In this document: positions 35,601 to 41,810 of the stretch, in pieces | Numbering within the stretch: the stretch's first letter is position 1 | How the letters are laid out: every line of letters begins with the position of its first letter | Origin: Phytophthora sp. 'mugwort' | Lineage: Eukaryota > Oomycota > Peronosporomycetes > Peronosporales > Peronosporaceae | Assembly: GCA_033558025.1 (NCBI GenBank) | Contig: JAUCEF010000013.1 | Location: 4,395,001 to 4,459,000, forward strand | DNA length: 64,000 bases | Reading direction: 5' to 3' | The notes under the pieces: model-generated | Told to the model about the DNA's origin: nothing | Databases searched by the model: none | What the model saw: the letters and a program-made list of their open reading frames with translations, nothing else | Position numbers and translations under genes: made by a program

Positions 35601-38600
35601 CCTCGTCCGTACTGCTCACCGTTGCGTGCGACGCCGCCGACCCGGTCGGGAAGCTCTCCGTCCTGCCGGGCGCCATCGATGCTGCGTTCTCGACGCTGAA
35701 CGAGGCATGCCGCTCTGCCTCACCAACAATGTCAAACGCCGGGGTCTCCGATGCAGGACCGAAGTCCGATCCGGGTGTTGCGCTCAATGCTGTCGGCCCT
35801 GCGTCGAAGTCCGCCGTGAACGACGCCTCGTCCGTACTGCTCACCGTTGCGTGCGACGCCGCCGACCCGGTCGGGAAGTTCTCCGTCCTGCCGGGCGCCA
35901 TCGATGCTGCGCTCTCGACGCTGAACGAGGCATGCCGCTCTGCCTCACCAACAATGTCAAACGCCGGGGTCTCCGATGCAGGACCGAAGTCCGATCCGGG
36001 TGTTGCGCTCAATGCTGTCGGCCCTGCGTCGAAGTCCGCCGTGAACGACGCCTCGTCCGTACTGCTCACCGTTGCGTGCGACGCCGCCGACCCGGTCGGG
36101 AAGCTCTCCGTCCTGCCGGGCGCCATCGATGCTGCGCTCTCGACCCTGAACGAGGCATGCCGCTCTGCCTCACCAACAATGTCAAACGCCGGGGTCTCCG
36201 ATGCAGGACCGAAGTCCGATCCGGGTGTTGCGCTCAATGCTGTCGGCCCTGCGTCGAAGTCCGCCGTGAACGACGCCTCGTCCGTACTGCTCACCGTTGC
36301 GTGCGACGCCGCCGACCCGGTCGGGAAGCTCTCCGTCCTGCCGGGCGCCATCGATGCTGCGTTCTCGACGCTGAACGAGGCATGCCGCTCTGCCTCACCA
36401 ACAATGTCAAACGCCGGGGTCTCCGATGCAGGACCGAAGTCCGATCCGGGTGTTGCGCTCAATGCTGTCGGCCCTGCGCCGAAGTCCGCCGTGAACGACG
36501 CCTCGTCCGTACTGCTCACCGTTGCGTGCGACGCCGCCGACCCGGTCGCGAAGCTCTCCGTCCTGCCGGGCACCGTCGCTAAACCTTCGACATCTAGTGG
36601 CGAGACACTAAATGTGGTGACCGGGAATGCTTGTAAGTCATTCCATTCTGCAAATTTTGTCTCTTCGAGCGTTGGGTTTGCTGTGGGGCTGTGGATTGCG
36701 GTGTCTTCGACATGATTTGGCTGTTGATTGGTTTCGCTTCTGAGCCCACTCGTGAATGAGACAGAGCCGTTTGATACGCAGTTACCAAAGGAGCCATCTT
36801 GCGGAGTGTGCCCTTCCTGTCGTGTGTGACTTGATTCCTCCCCCCAAGAAGCAAAAACTGATGTCGAAAAATTCCCAAAAAATGAATCTTCTGTCTCGTT
36901 AATCTGCGTTCCTGAATTTACGGGAATATCATCGCTCCAGTTCGAAAAAGCTGGTGTTGTGGAATCCACGAAAGCCTGGGCGTTGATACCGTTCAAATCT
37001 GCCGTATTGTCAGCGTCACCCCAAGTAGTATTGCCGACAGGGATATCCGCTGTGGCTTTGAAGGCGCTAAACGAAGAGTAATCACTAGTAGTCAATTCAT
37101 TCGTAGCTTTGAAGGCACTAAATGGGGATGATGCACTAGTAGCCATAGTCGTCCCATCATTCCAACTGTTGAAGTCAGATACTGTTGTACTTTTGGTACG
37201 AGCTGCGTCGGCAAAAGGGTCATCTAGACTCCAAGAGTCCGTTGGACCGGAAGGCTTCGCTCCTGTGTCTTCTTCAGGAGACCTGAAATCCGAGAATGGA
37301 TCATCATCAGTGACGGAGACAGCTCCATTAGCCGTAACATCCGTAAACGGGTCGTCGTGTGGAGTTTCCGACCCTCCAGTACTCGTCTGATTGATATCTC
37401 GTGGAAGCCGCGACTTGTTTTGCAGGATGGAGAACGTTGCATCTACTTGTTGAGCAAGTTGGCTAAGCTCTTGCGTCTCTGCCTCATCGCGCATTTGTGA
37501 TAGTGCTCGGATACTCATGCGTTGCGATGTACAAGTCTCGAGAAGTGCCTGCTTCGTGAGACGCAGTAGCAGAGGACGACTCCATGCCTCAGCTCGGACC
37601 GCATATCTCATGCCTCCGTCTTTATGGCTAAGAAACTGCAAAGCACTTTGCTTTACAACAAGACTATCTCGAGCAGCGTTGTCCGTAGGTGCGCAATGGT
37701 AATCAAACAACGCGTTGATGGACGAAAAGACGGCGTCGCCTAACGGTCTGAGGCATTCCCGCAGAGCCGTATGCCAAATTGATGTCAGCAAAGCCGCGTG
37801 CCACACACAAGGTCGCACTCGAAACCATGCGAGGACAACTCGAAGGCATCCTGAGAGCAGCGGGTTTTCGACTTCATATCCGCATGATTTCAGTGCGGTC
37901 ACACAACGACGGAACAACGTCCAGGCAATCGCGGCGCGGCGTTCGGGCTGAATACGGTTGAATGGAAGTGTTTCCAGCTGCCAAAAGAGTTTTGCCCAGT
38001 CCTCTCTGTTGTTTCCAGTCGGTCCAGCACCGTTGCAGCGCGGCAATAGCCACACAAAGGCACGAAGAGCCTCACATGCAACAAAAGCATTGGTGTGCTC
38101 CGTCAGCGAGCGAATGCGTACTTTAAGTTGGTTTAGGTAGGTCGGTATCGCAATCGGCTGCCCTGGAGCCGCTCCCAATTGAAGAATACTGGCATCAAGA
38201 CGCTCCGCTACAAACTGCACAGCGCGGCACACACGATGTAGCGGGACAGTACTGTATGCCAGTCTAGTTGGATCTTGAGGAGCTGGAAGCAGAGATAAAA
38301 ATGCAGCCGCAACGAGCTCAAAAACGCATTTCGAGCCCCAATTAGCCTGCTTCCGGAAGCTATCTTCCGGTAAAGTTCCCCGTAATGCCTCCTCTACAGC
38401 CACCAAAAGCACTGCCGGGACAACTATTGGTTTAGTGGAAGGGCTATCAGAAGCAGCAGCTTGCACAATATCCAGAAGATACTCCTGAAGTTGAGCTGAT
38501 AGTGCGTTGGATACGAAAAAGCCTTGTAAAGCAGGATTCTGATCCGATGAATGCTTCGAAGCTTTATCGGACGACGTTTCTAGTCCTGAGACGTTTGCGA

Positions 38601-39627
38601 TAGAATTTTGCTGCTGCTGTTGCTGTTGATGGACTGGTAATCGGTTCATTTGGCCACACAGACGCAGCAGGTAGACTGAAGTCAATGAGTCCCCCCCGAT
38701 CAACGTACGTGGTCGTACCTTTAACAGATACAATTCAATCGCTTTCGCCGCAGTCACTGCATTGGACGGCCTGTAGTCGTTCAAAACTGGCGATGTCAAA
38801 AGTGACAGCAATGTTTTCGCCGCGTGACGAGACGCGGTACCTCCTGGCATCATGAACGCAAGTTGCGCCAACTTCTCCACTGCAAATACTTGCTCATTCG
38901 GTGTTGTATGGAAGCGCAGTGCATGACAAGCTCCAGCCACAGCTCCATGCTGCGCCGGTGTTGGCGCAGGTAAACGCTTCCCTTTTGAATCCACTGGGTT
39001 TTCAGCAAAAGGAAACACTGGCGACTGCTGTAGCAATGATGTGGTGTATGTCACCAGTTGCTCACTCTTACGGAAAACCCGACAGAGCTGCGCATACACT
39101 CGGAACGTGGCTCGCTGTCTTGGCAGCAGCAGCCCCGACGGAGTTGTCACGGCCGTCTCCAGCATCAATAGGAAGGTAGTCAGCACTTGCTCCGCCGGAT
39201 CAGCACTCTGCTCCTGGCTCATCATCTGCGAGTCCGTGAGTCTCATCGTCACCTCCTTCTGGATCTCAAACTGGTCGATAAGTCGCGCGAGGAGACACAA
39301 CGCGATGCGAGCGATGCGCTGGTGCTCGTCCTTGAGCAGGCTGATCTCCTTCTTGTCCTTAAGTTGCGGCAGCAGTGAGCACATGCCGCTGAGCAGAGAC
39401 TGCGGAATGCGCGAGCCCCGCGCTGCCGATGTATAGAAGAAAGTGAGTGCGCGCAGAACGTCCGCCATCTTGCGCGACGCTACGTCCTTCGCGCCCAGCA
39501 GCTTGGCTAGCTCGTTCAGCAGCTGCTGCTCTGACGAGCATTTGCTGCGCAGGTACCCGTTCATGGCCGTTTGTCGAGCACGAGGGCAGCGAAACTTGGT
39601 CTGAAGCAAAGGATCGCGTCGCTTCAA
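26632..39627 (-). CDS. Giant repeat protein with helical N-terminus, DPF motifs and 75-residue tandem repeats
   Basis: One uninterrupted frame of 4331 codons. I do not recognise a named family. Residues 1-720 look like an alpha-helical solenoid (Leu/Ala-rich, few Gly/Pro). Met22 is an alternative start. Residues about 750-1018 are Ser/Thr/Asp-rich and disordered-looking. They carry DDPFTDV, DDPFSDF and DDPFADA plus two SAFKAT and several W-x-D/E motifs, like the adaptor-binding peptides of clathrin-coat accessory proteins. About 42 copies of a 75-residue unit fill residues about 1019-4150. The acidic C-terminus holds FDDEFDKIFGG and YDEDFDDIFGEG. A role in endocytic or vesicle-coat assembly, perhaps an adaptin/TPLATE-like scaffold, is inference only. 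The minus frame is taken as real because it alone continues on both sides of the array into non-repetitive, motif-bearing sequence. True copy number in the genome could differ if the assembly collapsed or expanded the array. Confidence 0.85.
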   Translation of the reverse strand: MKRRDPLLQTKFRCPRARQTAMNGYLRSKCSSEQQLLNELAKLLGAKDVASRKMADVLRALTFFYTSAARGSRIPQSLLSGMCSLLPQLKDKKEISLLKDEHQRIARIALCLLARLIDQFEIQKEVTMRLTDSQMMSQEQSADPAEQVLTTFLLMLETAVTTPSGLLLPRQRATFRVYAQLCRVFRKSEQLVTYTTSLLQQSPVFPFAENPVDSKGKRLPAPTPAQHGAVAGACHALRFHTTPNEQVFAVEKLAQLAFMMPGGTASRHAAKTLLSLLTSPVLNDYRPSNAVTAAKAIELYLLKVRPRTLIGGDSLTSVYLLRLCGQMNRLPVHQQQQQQQNSIANVSGLETSSDKASKHSSDQNPALQGFFVSNALSAQLQEYLLDIVQAAASDSPSTKPIVVPAVLLVAVEEALRGTLPEDSFRKQANWGSKCVFELVAAAFLSLLPAPQDPTRLAYSTVPLHRVCRAVQFVAERLDASILQLGAAPGQPIAIPTYLNQLKVRIRSLTEHTNAFVACEALRAFVWLLPRCNGAGPTGNNREDWAKLFWQLETLPFNRIQPERRAAIAWTLFRRCVTALKSCGYEVENPLLSGCLRVVLAWFRVRPCVWHAALLTSIWHTALRECLRPLGDAVFSSINALFDYHCAPTDNAARDSLVVKQSALQFLSHKDGGMRYAVRAEAWSRPLLLRLTKQALLETCTSQRMSIRALSQMRDEAETQELSQLAQQVDATFSILQNKSRLPRDINQTSTGGSETPHDDPFTDVTANGAVSVTDDDPFSDFRSPEEDTGAKPSGPTDSWSLDDPFADAARTKSTTVSDFNSWNDGTTMATSASSPFSAFKATNELTTSDYSSFSAFKATADIPVGNTTWGDADNTADLNGINAQAFVDSTTPAFSNWSDDIPVNSGTQINETEDSFFGNFSTSVFASWGEESSHTRQEGHTPQDGSFGNCVSNGSVSFTSGLRSETNQQPNHVEDTAIHSPTANPTLEETKFAEWNDLQAFPVTTFSVSPLDVEGLATVPGRTESFATGSAASHATVSSTDEASFTADFGAGPTALSATPGSDFGPASETPAFDIVGEAERHASFSVENAASMAPGRTESFPTGSAASHATVSSTDEASFTADFDAGPTALSATPGSDFGPASETPAFDIVGEAERHASFRVESAASMAPGRTESFPTGSAASHATVSSTDEASFTADFDAGPTALSATPGSDFGPASETPAFDIVGEAERHASFSVESAASMAPGRTENFPTGSAASHATVSSTDEASFTADFDAGPTALSATPGSDFGPASETPAFDIVGEAERHASFSVENAASMAPGRTESFPTGSAASHATVSSTDEASFTADFDAGPTALSATPGSDFGPASETPAFDIVGEAERHASFSVESAASMAPGRTESFPTGSAASHATVSSTDEASFTADFDAGPTALSATPGSDFGPASETPAFDIVGEAERHASFSVENAASMAPGRTESFPTGSAASHATVSSTDEASFTADFDAGPTALSATPGSDFGPASETPAFDIVGEAERHASFSVESAASMAPGRTESFPTGSAASHATVSSTDEASFTADFDAGPTALSATPGSDFGPASETPAFDIVGEAERHASFSVENAASMAPGRTESFPTGSAASHATVSSTDEASFTADFDAGPTALSATPGSDFGPASETPAFDIVGEAERHASFSVESAASMAPGRTESFPTGSAASHATVSSTDEASFTADFDAGPTALSATPGSDFGPASETPAFDIVGEAERHASFSVENAASMAPGRTESFPTGSAASHATVSSTDEASFTADFDAGPTALSATPGSDFGPASETPAFDIVGEAERHASFSVESAASMAPGRTESFPTGSAASHATVSSTDEASFTADFDAGPTALSATPGSDFGPASETPAFDIVGEAERHASFSVENAASMAPGRTESFPTGSAASHATVSSTDEASFTADFDAGPTALSATPGSDFGPASETPAFDIVGEAERHASFSVESAASMAPGRTESFPTGSAASHATVSSTDEASFTADFDAGPTALSATPGSDFGPASETPAFDIVGEAERHASFSVENAASMAPGRTESFPTGSAASHATVSSTDEASFTADFDAGPTALSATPGSDFGPASETPAFDIVDEAERHASFRVESAASMAPGRTESFPTGSAASHATVSSTDEASFTADFDAGPTALSATPGSDFGPASETPAFDIVGEAERHASFSVENAASMAPGRTESFLTGSAASHATVSSTDEASFTADFDAGPTALSATPGSDFGPASETPAFDIVGEAERHASFSVENAASMAPGRTESFPTGSAASHATVSSTDEASFTADFDAGPTALSATPGSDFGPASETPAFDIVGEAERHASFRVESAASMAPGRTESFPTGSAASHATVSSTDEASFTADFDAGPTALSATPGSDFGPASETPAFDIVGEAERHASFSVESAASMAPGRTESFPTGSAASHATVSSTDEASFTADFDAGPTALSATPGSDFGPASETPAFDIVDEAERHASFSVESAASMAPGRTESFPTGSAASHATVSSTDEASFTADFDAGPTALSATPGSDFGPASETPAFDIVGEAERHASFSVENAASMAPGRTESFPTGSAASHATVSSTDEASFTADFDAGPTALSATPGSDFGPASETPAFDIVDEAERHASFRVESAASMAPGRTESFPTGSAASHATVSSTDEASFTADFDAGPTALSATPGSDFGPASETPAFDIVGEAERHASFSVENAASMAPGRTESFPTGSAASHATVSSTDEASFTADFDAGPTALSATPGSDFGPASETPAFDIVGEAERHASFSVENAASMAPGRTESFPTGSAASHATVSSTDEASFTADFDAGPTALSATPGSDFGPASETPAFDIVGEAERHASFSVENAASMAPGRTESFPTGSAASHATVSSTDEASFTADFDAGPTALSATPGSDFGPASETPAFDIVGEAERHASFSVESAASMAPGRTESFPTGSAASHATVSSTDEASFTADFDAGPTALSATPGSDFGPASETPAFDIVDEAERHASFSVESAASMAPGRTESFPTGSAASHATVSSTDEASFTADFDAGPTALSATPGSDFGPASETPAFDIVDEAERHASFRVESAASMAPGRTESFPTGSAASHATVSSTDEASFTADFDAGPTALSATPGSDFGPASETPAFDIVGEAERHASFSVENAASMAPGRTESFPTGSAASHATVSSTDEASFTADFDAGPTALSATPGSDFGPASETPAFDIVGEAERHASFSVENAASMAPGRTESFPTGSAASHATVSSTDEASFTADFDAGPTALSATPGSDFGPASETPAFDIVGEAERHASFSVESAASMAPGRTESFPTGSAASHATVSSTDEASFTADFDAGPTALSATPGSDFGPASETPAFDIVGEAERHASFSVDNAASMAPGRTESFPTGSAASHATVSSTDEASFTADFDAGPTALSATPGSDFGPASETPAFDIVGEAERHASFSVESAASMAPGRTESFPTGSAASHATVSSTDEASFTADFDAGPTALSATPGSDFGPASETPAFDIVDEAERHASFSVESAASMAPGRTESFPTGSAASHATVSSTDEASFTADFDAGPTALSATPGSDFGPASETPAFDIVGEAERHASFSVDNAASMAPGRTESFPTGSAASHATVSSTDEASFTADFDAGPTALSATPGSDFGPASETPAFDIVGEAERHASFSVESAASMAPGRTESFPTGSAASHATVSSTDEASFTADFDAGPTALSATPGSDFGPASETPAFDIVDEAERHASFSVESAASMAPGRTESFPTGSAASHATVSSTDEASFTADFDAGPTALSATPGSDFGPASETPAFDIVGEAERHASFSVENAASMAPGRTESFPTGSAASHATVSSTDEASFTADFDAGPTALSATPGSDFGPASETPAFDIVDEAERHASFSVESAASMAPGRTESFPTGSAASHATVSSTDEASFTADFDAGPTALSATPGSDFGPASETPAFDIVGEAERHASFSVENAASMAPGRTESFPTGSAASHATVSSTDEASFTADFDAGPTALSATPGSDFGPASETPAFDIVDEAERHASFRVESAASMAPGRTESFPTGSAASHSTVSSTDEASFTADFDAGPTALSATPGSDFGPASEIPAFDIVDEGAMSGDDTVSFFSCAQGADVAADGSPGFYSDEYSSKPDVPFEAVEQFSDAKEFDEIVGSDVDVSFKHGSIVDFDDEFDKIFGGASTLQSEPAAVADDNEHLSTGDKSTSQLSIGGNYDEDFDDIFGEGTSSTTGTATFDDLEIRTSTENGKKQNHLGEEDHISSEIELRTGTPASDFT
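27171..36575 (-). repeat. Tandem array of about 42 x 225-bp coding units
   Basis: The marker ACAATGTCAAA recurs every 225 bp from 27176 to 36401, which is 41 steps, hence about 42 copies. Each unit encodes 75 residues; segments include SFTADFDAG, GPASETPAFDIV and AERHASF. Only a handful of sites vary: Gly/Asp after FDIV, and Ser/Arg, Glu/Asp and Asn/Ser in the SVEN/RVES/SVDN patch. A few are silent or single changes (for example PTG to LTG near 32947, SFPT to NFPT near 35880). The outermost copies are the most divergent. Near identity at silent positions points to recent unequal exchange or gene conversion. Confidence 0.97.
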
Positions 39628-39767
39628 GATCGGTCAGTGAAGCGAGGTTTCCCCTTGTTTCAGTGAGACGACCGTACGTGCCATTAGGTGACTACAATAC
39701 TGATCTCGGCGGCCTAAAAGTGCACCCACCTTCTTCCTGCTTCATCGCTATGTCTGAGCTACTAATC

Positions 39768-40163
39768 TTAATCTCGAAGCTTAATCTTCATGCGTTCCTC
39801 GTAGCTCTGTTTCTTCTTTTCCTGCTTCTCCCCGGCAGCCAGTGCGGCGCCTCCCGCCAGCGCGACGACAGTAGCCGTCTGCGCCACCACGCGCGCCTGC
39901 ATGAACTTGTTGCCCAGCTTGGACTGGCCGCGCTGGAACGTCACCAGTCCGCCCAAGAGCACGGCTGTAGTCACTGCGCATCCCAGCGGCACGAGCGGGT
40001 CCTCCTTAATACGCGTCCACAGTGACTTCTTGCCGCCGTAGCGCTCGTCCTCCATCCAGCCGAAGTCCCCCACCGCGTATACGCGCGGCGGATCGGCAGC
40101 GTCTCGGCCAGAAGGCATCGCGTCGGGTGTCGGGCGTCGAATCAGTTGGCAATGCTGCAGCAA
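39768..40163 (-). CDS. HIG1-domain mitochondrial inner-membrane protein (Rcf1/HIGD-like)
   Basis: Small protein of the hypoxia-induced gene 1 family, which helps assemble or modulate respiratory complex III/IV supercomplexes. The frame gives 131 residues; the Met at residue 16 (about 40118, MPSGRDAADPP) is the more likely start. Two predicted membrane helices are visible: DPLVPLGCAVTTAVLLGGLV, and after a short loop with QRGQSKLGNKFMQARV, TATVVALAGGAALAA. The loop motif (Q-x-x-x-x-x-x-x-x-M-x-x-R-v) is the HIG1 signature. A charged C-terminal tail (EKQEKKKQSYEERM) follows. Size fits. It lies between the giant gene and a divergently read WD40 gene. Confidence 0.9.
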   Translation of the reverse strand: MLQHCQLIRRPTPDAMPSGRDAADPPRVYAVGDFGWMEDERYGGKKSLWTRIKEDPLVPLGCAVTTAVLLGGLVTFQRGQSKLGNKFMQARVVAQTATVVALAGGAALAAGEKQEKKKQSYEERMKIKLRD

Positions 40164-40377
40164 TACTAATACTGGTAGATTGAACTACCCTTTGTATGCC
40201 CCACATTCTCCATTCCGCCGTCACAGGTCATGGAGGACGATGATTAGTCAGAAAACGATAAGTAAAATTGAAGATTGGTCAAAATACGCACGTGAAGAGT
40301 GAGCTGTTTTCATTGGACAAAGGGACTTACGCCGTTTAACAGCATTCTTCGCGCAACCTTCAAGGAACACTGACGTC

Positions 40378-41766
40378 ATGGACTCGATCCTCGAGTACGC
40401 CTCCTCTCCGTCGCCGCCTACTTCGCCAGCGCGCTGCGATTACACTCCAAGTACGTCCACTTCGCCTTCTCCAGCTTACATTACACCTACAACTACCCCA
40501 AATGACACGGAGCGCATCGCTGGCCGACGTCGAGCGTTCGCGTCCAGCACGCGAGAGGAAGATGCCTTTGAATTTCGCGGATACGTAGCTAAGCGGCGGC
40601 GGCGACATCTTCCACGTGAAGCGCCGTCTTCTCGGCCCATTGCAGAAGTAGCGTCTGCAAGGAACGATCCAAACGATGCGTTGCCTCTGTTCGAAGACCA
40701 GGAGATCCCGAGTGACTTGATTAACGACTCTAAGCTCGAGAAGAGGATTTCATTGCGAAAAAAGACCCGACAGCGGTTTATTGGCCACAACAAGGCAGTG
40801 AACGAGCTGCAATGGCACCCGAAGTACCCCAATTTGTTCCTGTCAGCATCTATGGATGCAACCGTGCGCATCTGGAAAACCCCAACTGATGATAACGAGA
40901 AATGTCAGCGTGTACTGGCTCACCATTCCCTTGGTGTGAAAAGCGCAAAGTGGTCGCTTGATGGTAGACAGATACTTTCGGGTGGATATGACGGGATGGC
41001 TTGTTGCGTAGACGCTGAAACCGGCCAAATCCAGCTGGAATTGCGTCGACCCGATGTTGATGCAACATCCACAAGCATTGAACGCGTCACGACAGTGTGC
41101 TTCAATGCAACTGAGCCGACCTCACTACTATTTGGAACTGACAAAGGTCACATCTACACTCACGACATCCGCAACAAGACCCCACAGCGCCCCGTGACTA
41201 CGTATACAAAGTCATTTGGTGATGTCCACGATCTGCTCTTCCTCGGTGATGATGGCCAACGGTTCGTGTCTAGTGCTGGGGTTATGCAACGTGATGCCAG
41301 TAATCAGACGCTATTAGTATGGGATTGGCGTTCCGCAACGTTGCTGTACGACCGTCTCGACAATAACATGCTGCCACACATGTGCTTACGAATGCACCCG
41401 AGCAAACCGTACTTCGTAGCTCAATGCAGTGGCAACTACGCAACAATTTATTCATCACAAGCTCCTTACAAGTGCCTCAAGGGCTCCAACATTGGCGGAC
41501 GTCGCTTTCCGCTTCGGTTTTCTGGAGGTCACGATGTGGCAGGCTACAAGATTCAGTGTAGCTTTTCTTCCGATGGCTCCCTATGGGCTTCAGGAGATGC
41601 TAGCGGGCGCGTTGTGATCTATCGCACTTCAGGCAAACGAAAGATAGTGGATAGTTTTCAGCTCTACAAGCGACACACAGCTTGCATTTGTACAGAGTTT
41701 CAGTCGTCCTGCACACAAAACCTCCTTACCGGAAGCAGTGCTGGTGAGATTGACTTGTTTCAATAA
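40378..41766 (+). CDS. WD40-repeat protein, WDR25-like
   Basis: Intronless 462-residue protein. The first 130 residues are Pro/Ser/Arg-rich and probably disordered. A beta-propeller follows, starting at FIGHNKAVNELQWHP, with blades ending in ATVRIWKT, GMACCVDAETG, HIYTHDIRN, TLLVWDWRS and GRVVIYRTSG. The order GHxKAVxxxxWHP...LSASMDATVRIWK resembles WDR25, a relative of splicing factor PRP17. A role in RNA processing is therefore possible but unproven. The start ATG at 40378 (GACGTCATGGAC) has a good context. A TCATTGGACAAA element about 65 bp upstream may be its initiator. Confidence 0.88.
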   Translation: MDSILEYASSPSPPTSPARCDYTPSTSTSPSPAYITPTTTPNDTERIAGRRRAFASSTREEDAFEFRGYVAKRRRRHLPREAPSSRPIAEVASARNDPNDALPLFEDQEIPSDLINDSKLEKRISLRKKTRQRFIGHNKAVNELQWHPKYPNLFLSASMDATVRIWKTPTDDNEKCQRVLAHHSLGVKSAKWSLDGRQILSGGYDGMACCVDAETGQIQLELRRPDVDATSTSIERVTTVCFNATEPTSLLFGTDKGHIYTHDIRNKTPQRPVTTYTKSFGDVHDLLFLGDDGQRFVSSAGVMQRDASNQTLLVWDWRSATLLYDRLDNNMLPHMCLRMHPSKPYFVAQCSGNYATIYSSQAPYKCLKGSNIGGRRFPLRFSGGHDVAGYKIQCSFSSDGSLWASGDASGRVVIYRTSGKRKIVDSFQLYKRHTACICTEFQSSCTQNLLTGSSAGEIDLFQ

Positions 41767-41810
41767 ACCTTCATGGAAAAACATAGGGGCTTCATGGTTG
41801 TTTACTATTA

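Noticed and set aside
27171..36575. CRISPR-like direct repeats
   Set aside because: Units are contiguous 225-bp coding repeats without spacers, in a eukaryotic gene.
27301..36582. Second plus-strand frame of 3093 codons (Arg/Cys-rich)
   Set aside because: Confined to the array; composition is an artefact of reading GC-rich codons out of frame.
27146..36715. Plus-strand frame of 3189 codons across the repeat array
   Set aside because: Open only because the 225-bp unit has no stop in that frame. It ends shortly after the array and has no unique domain, unlike the minus frame.
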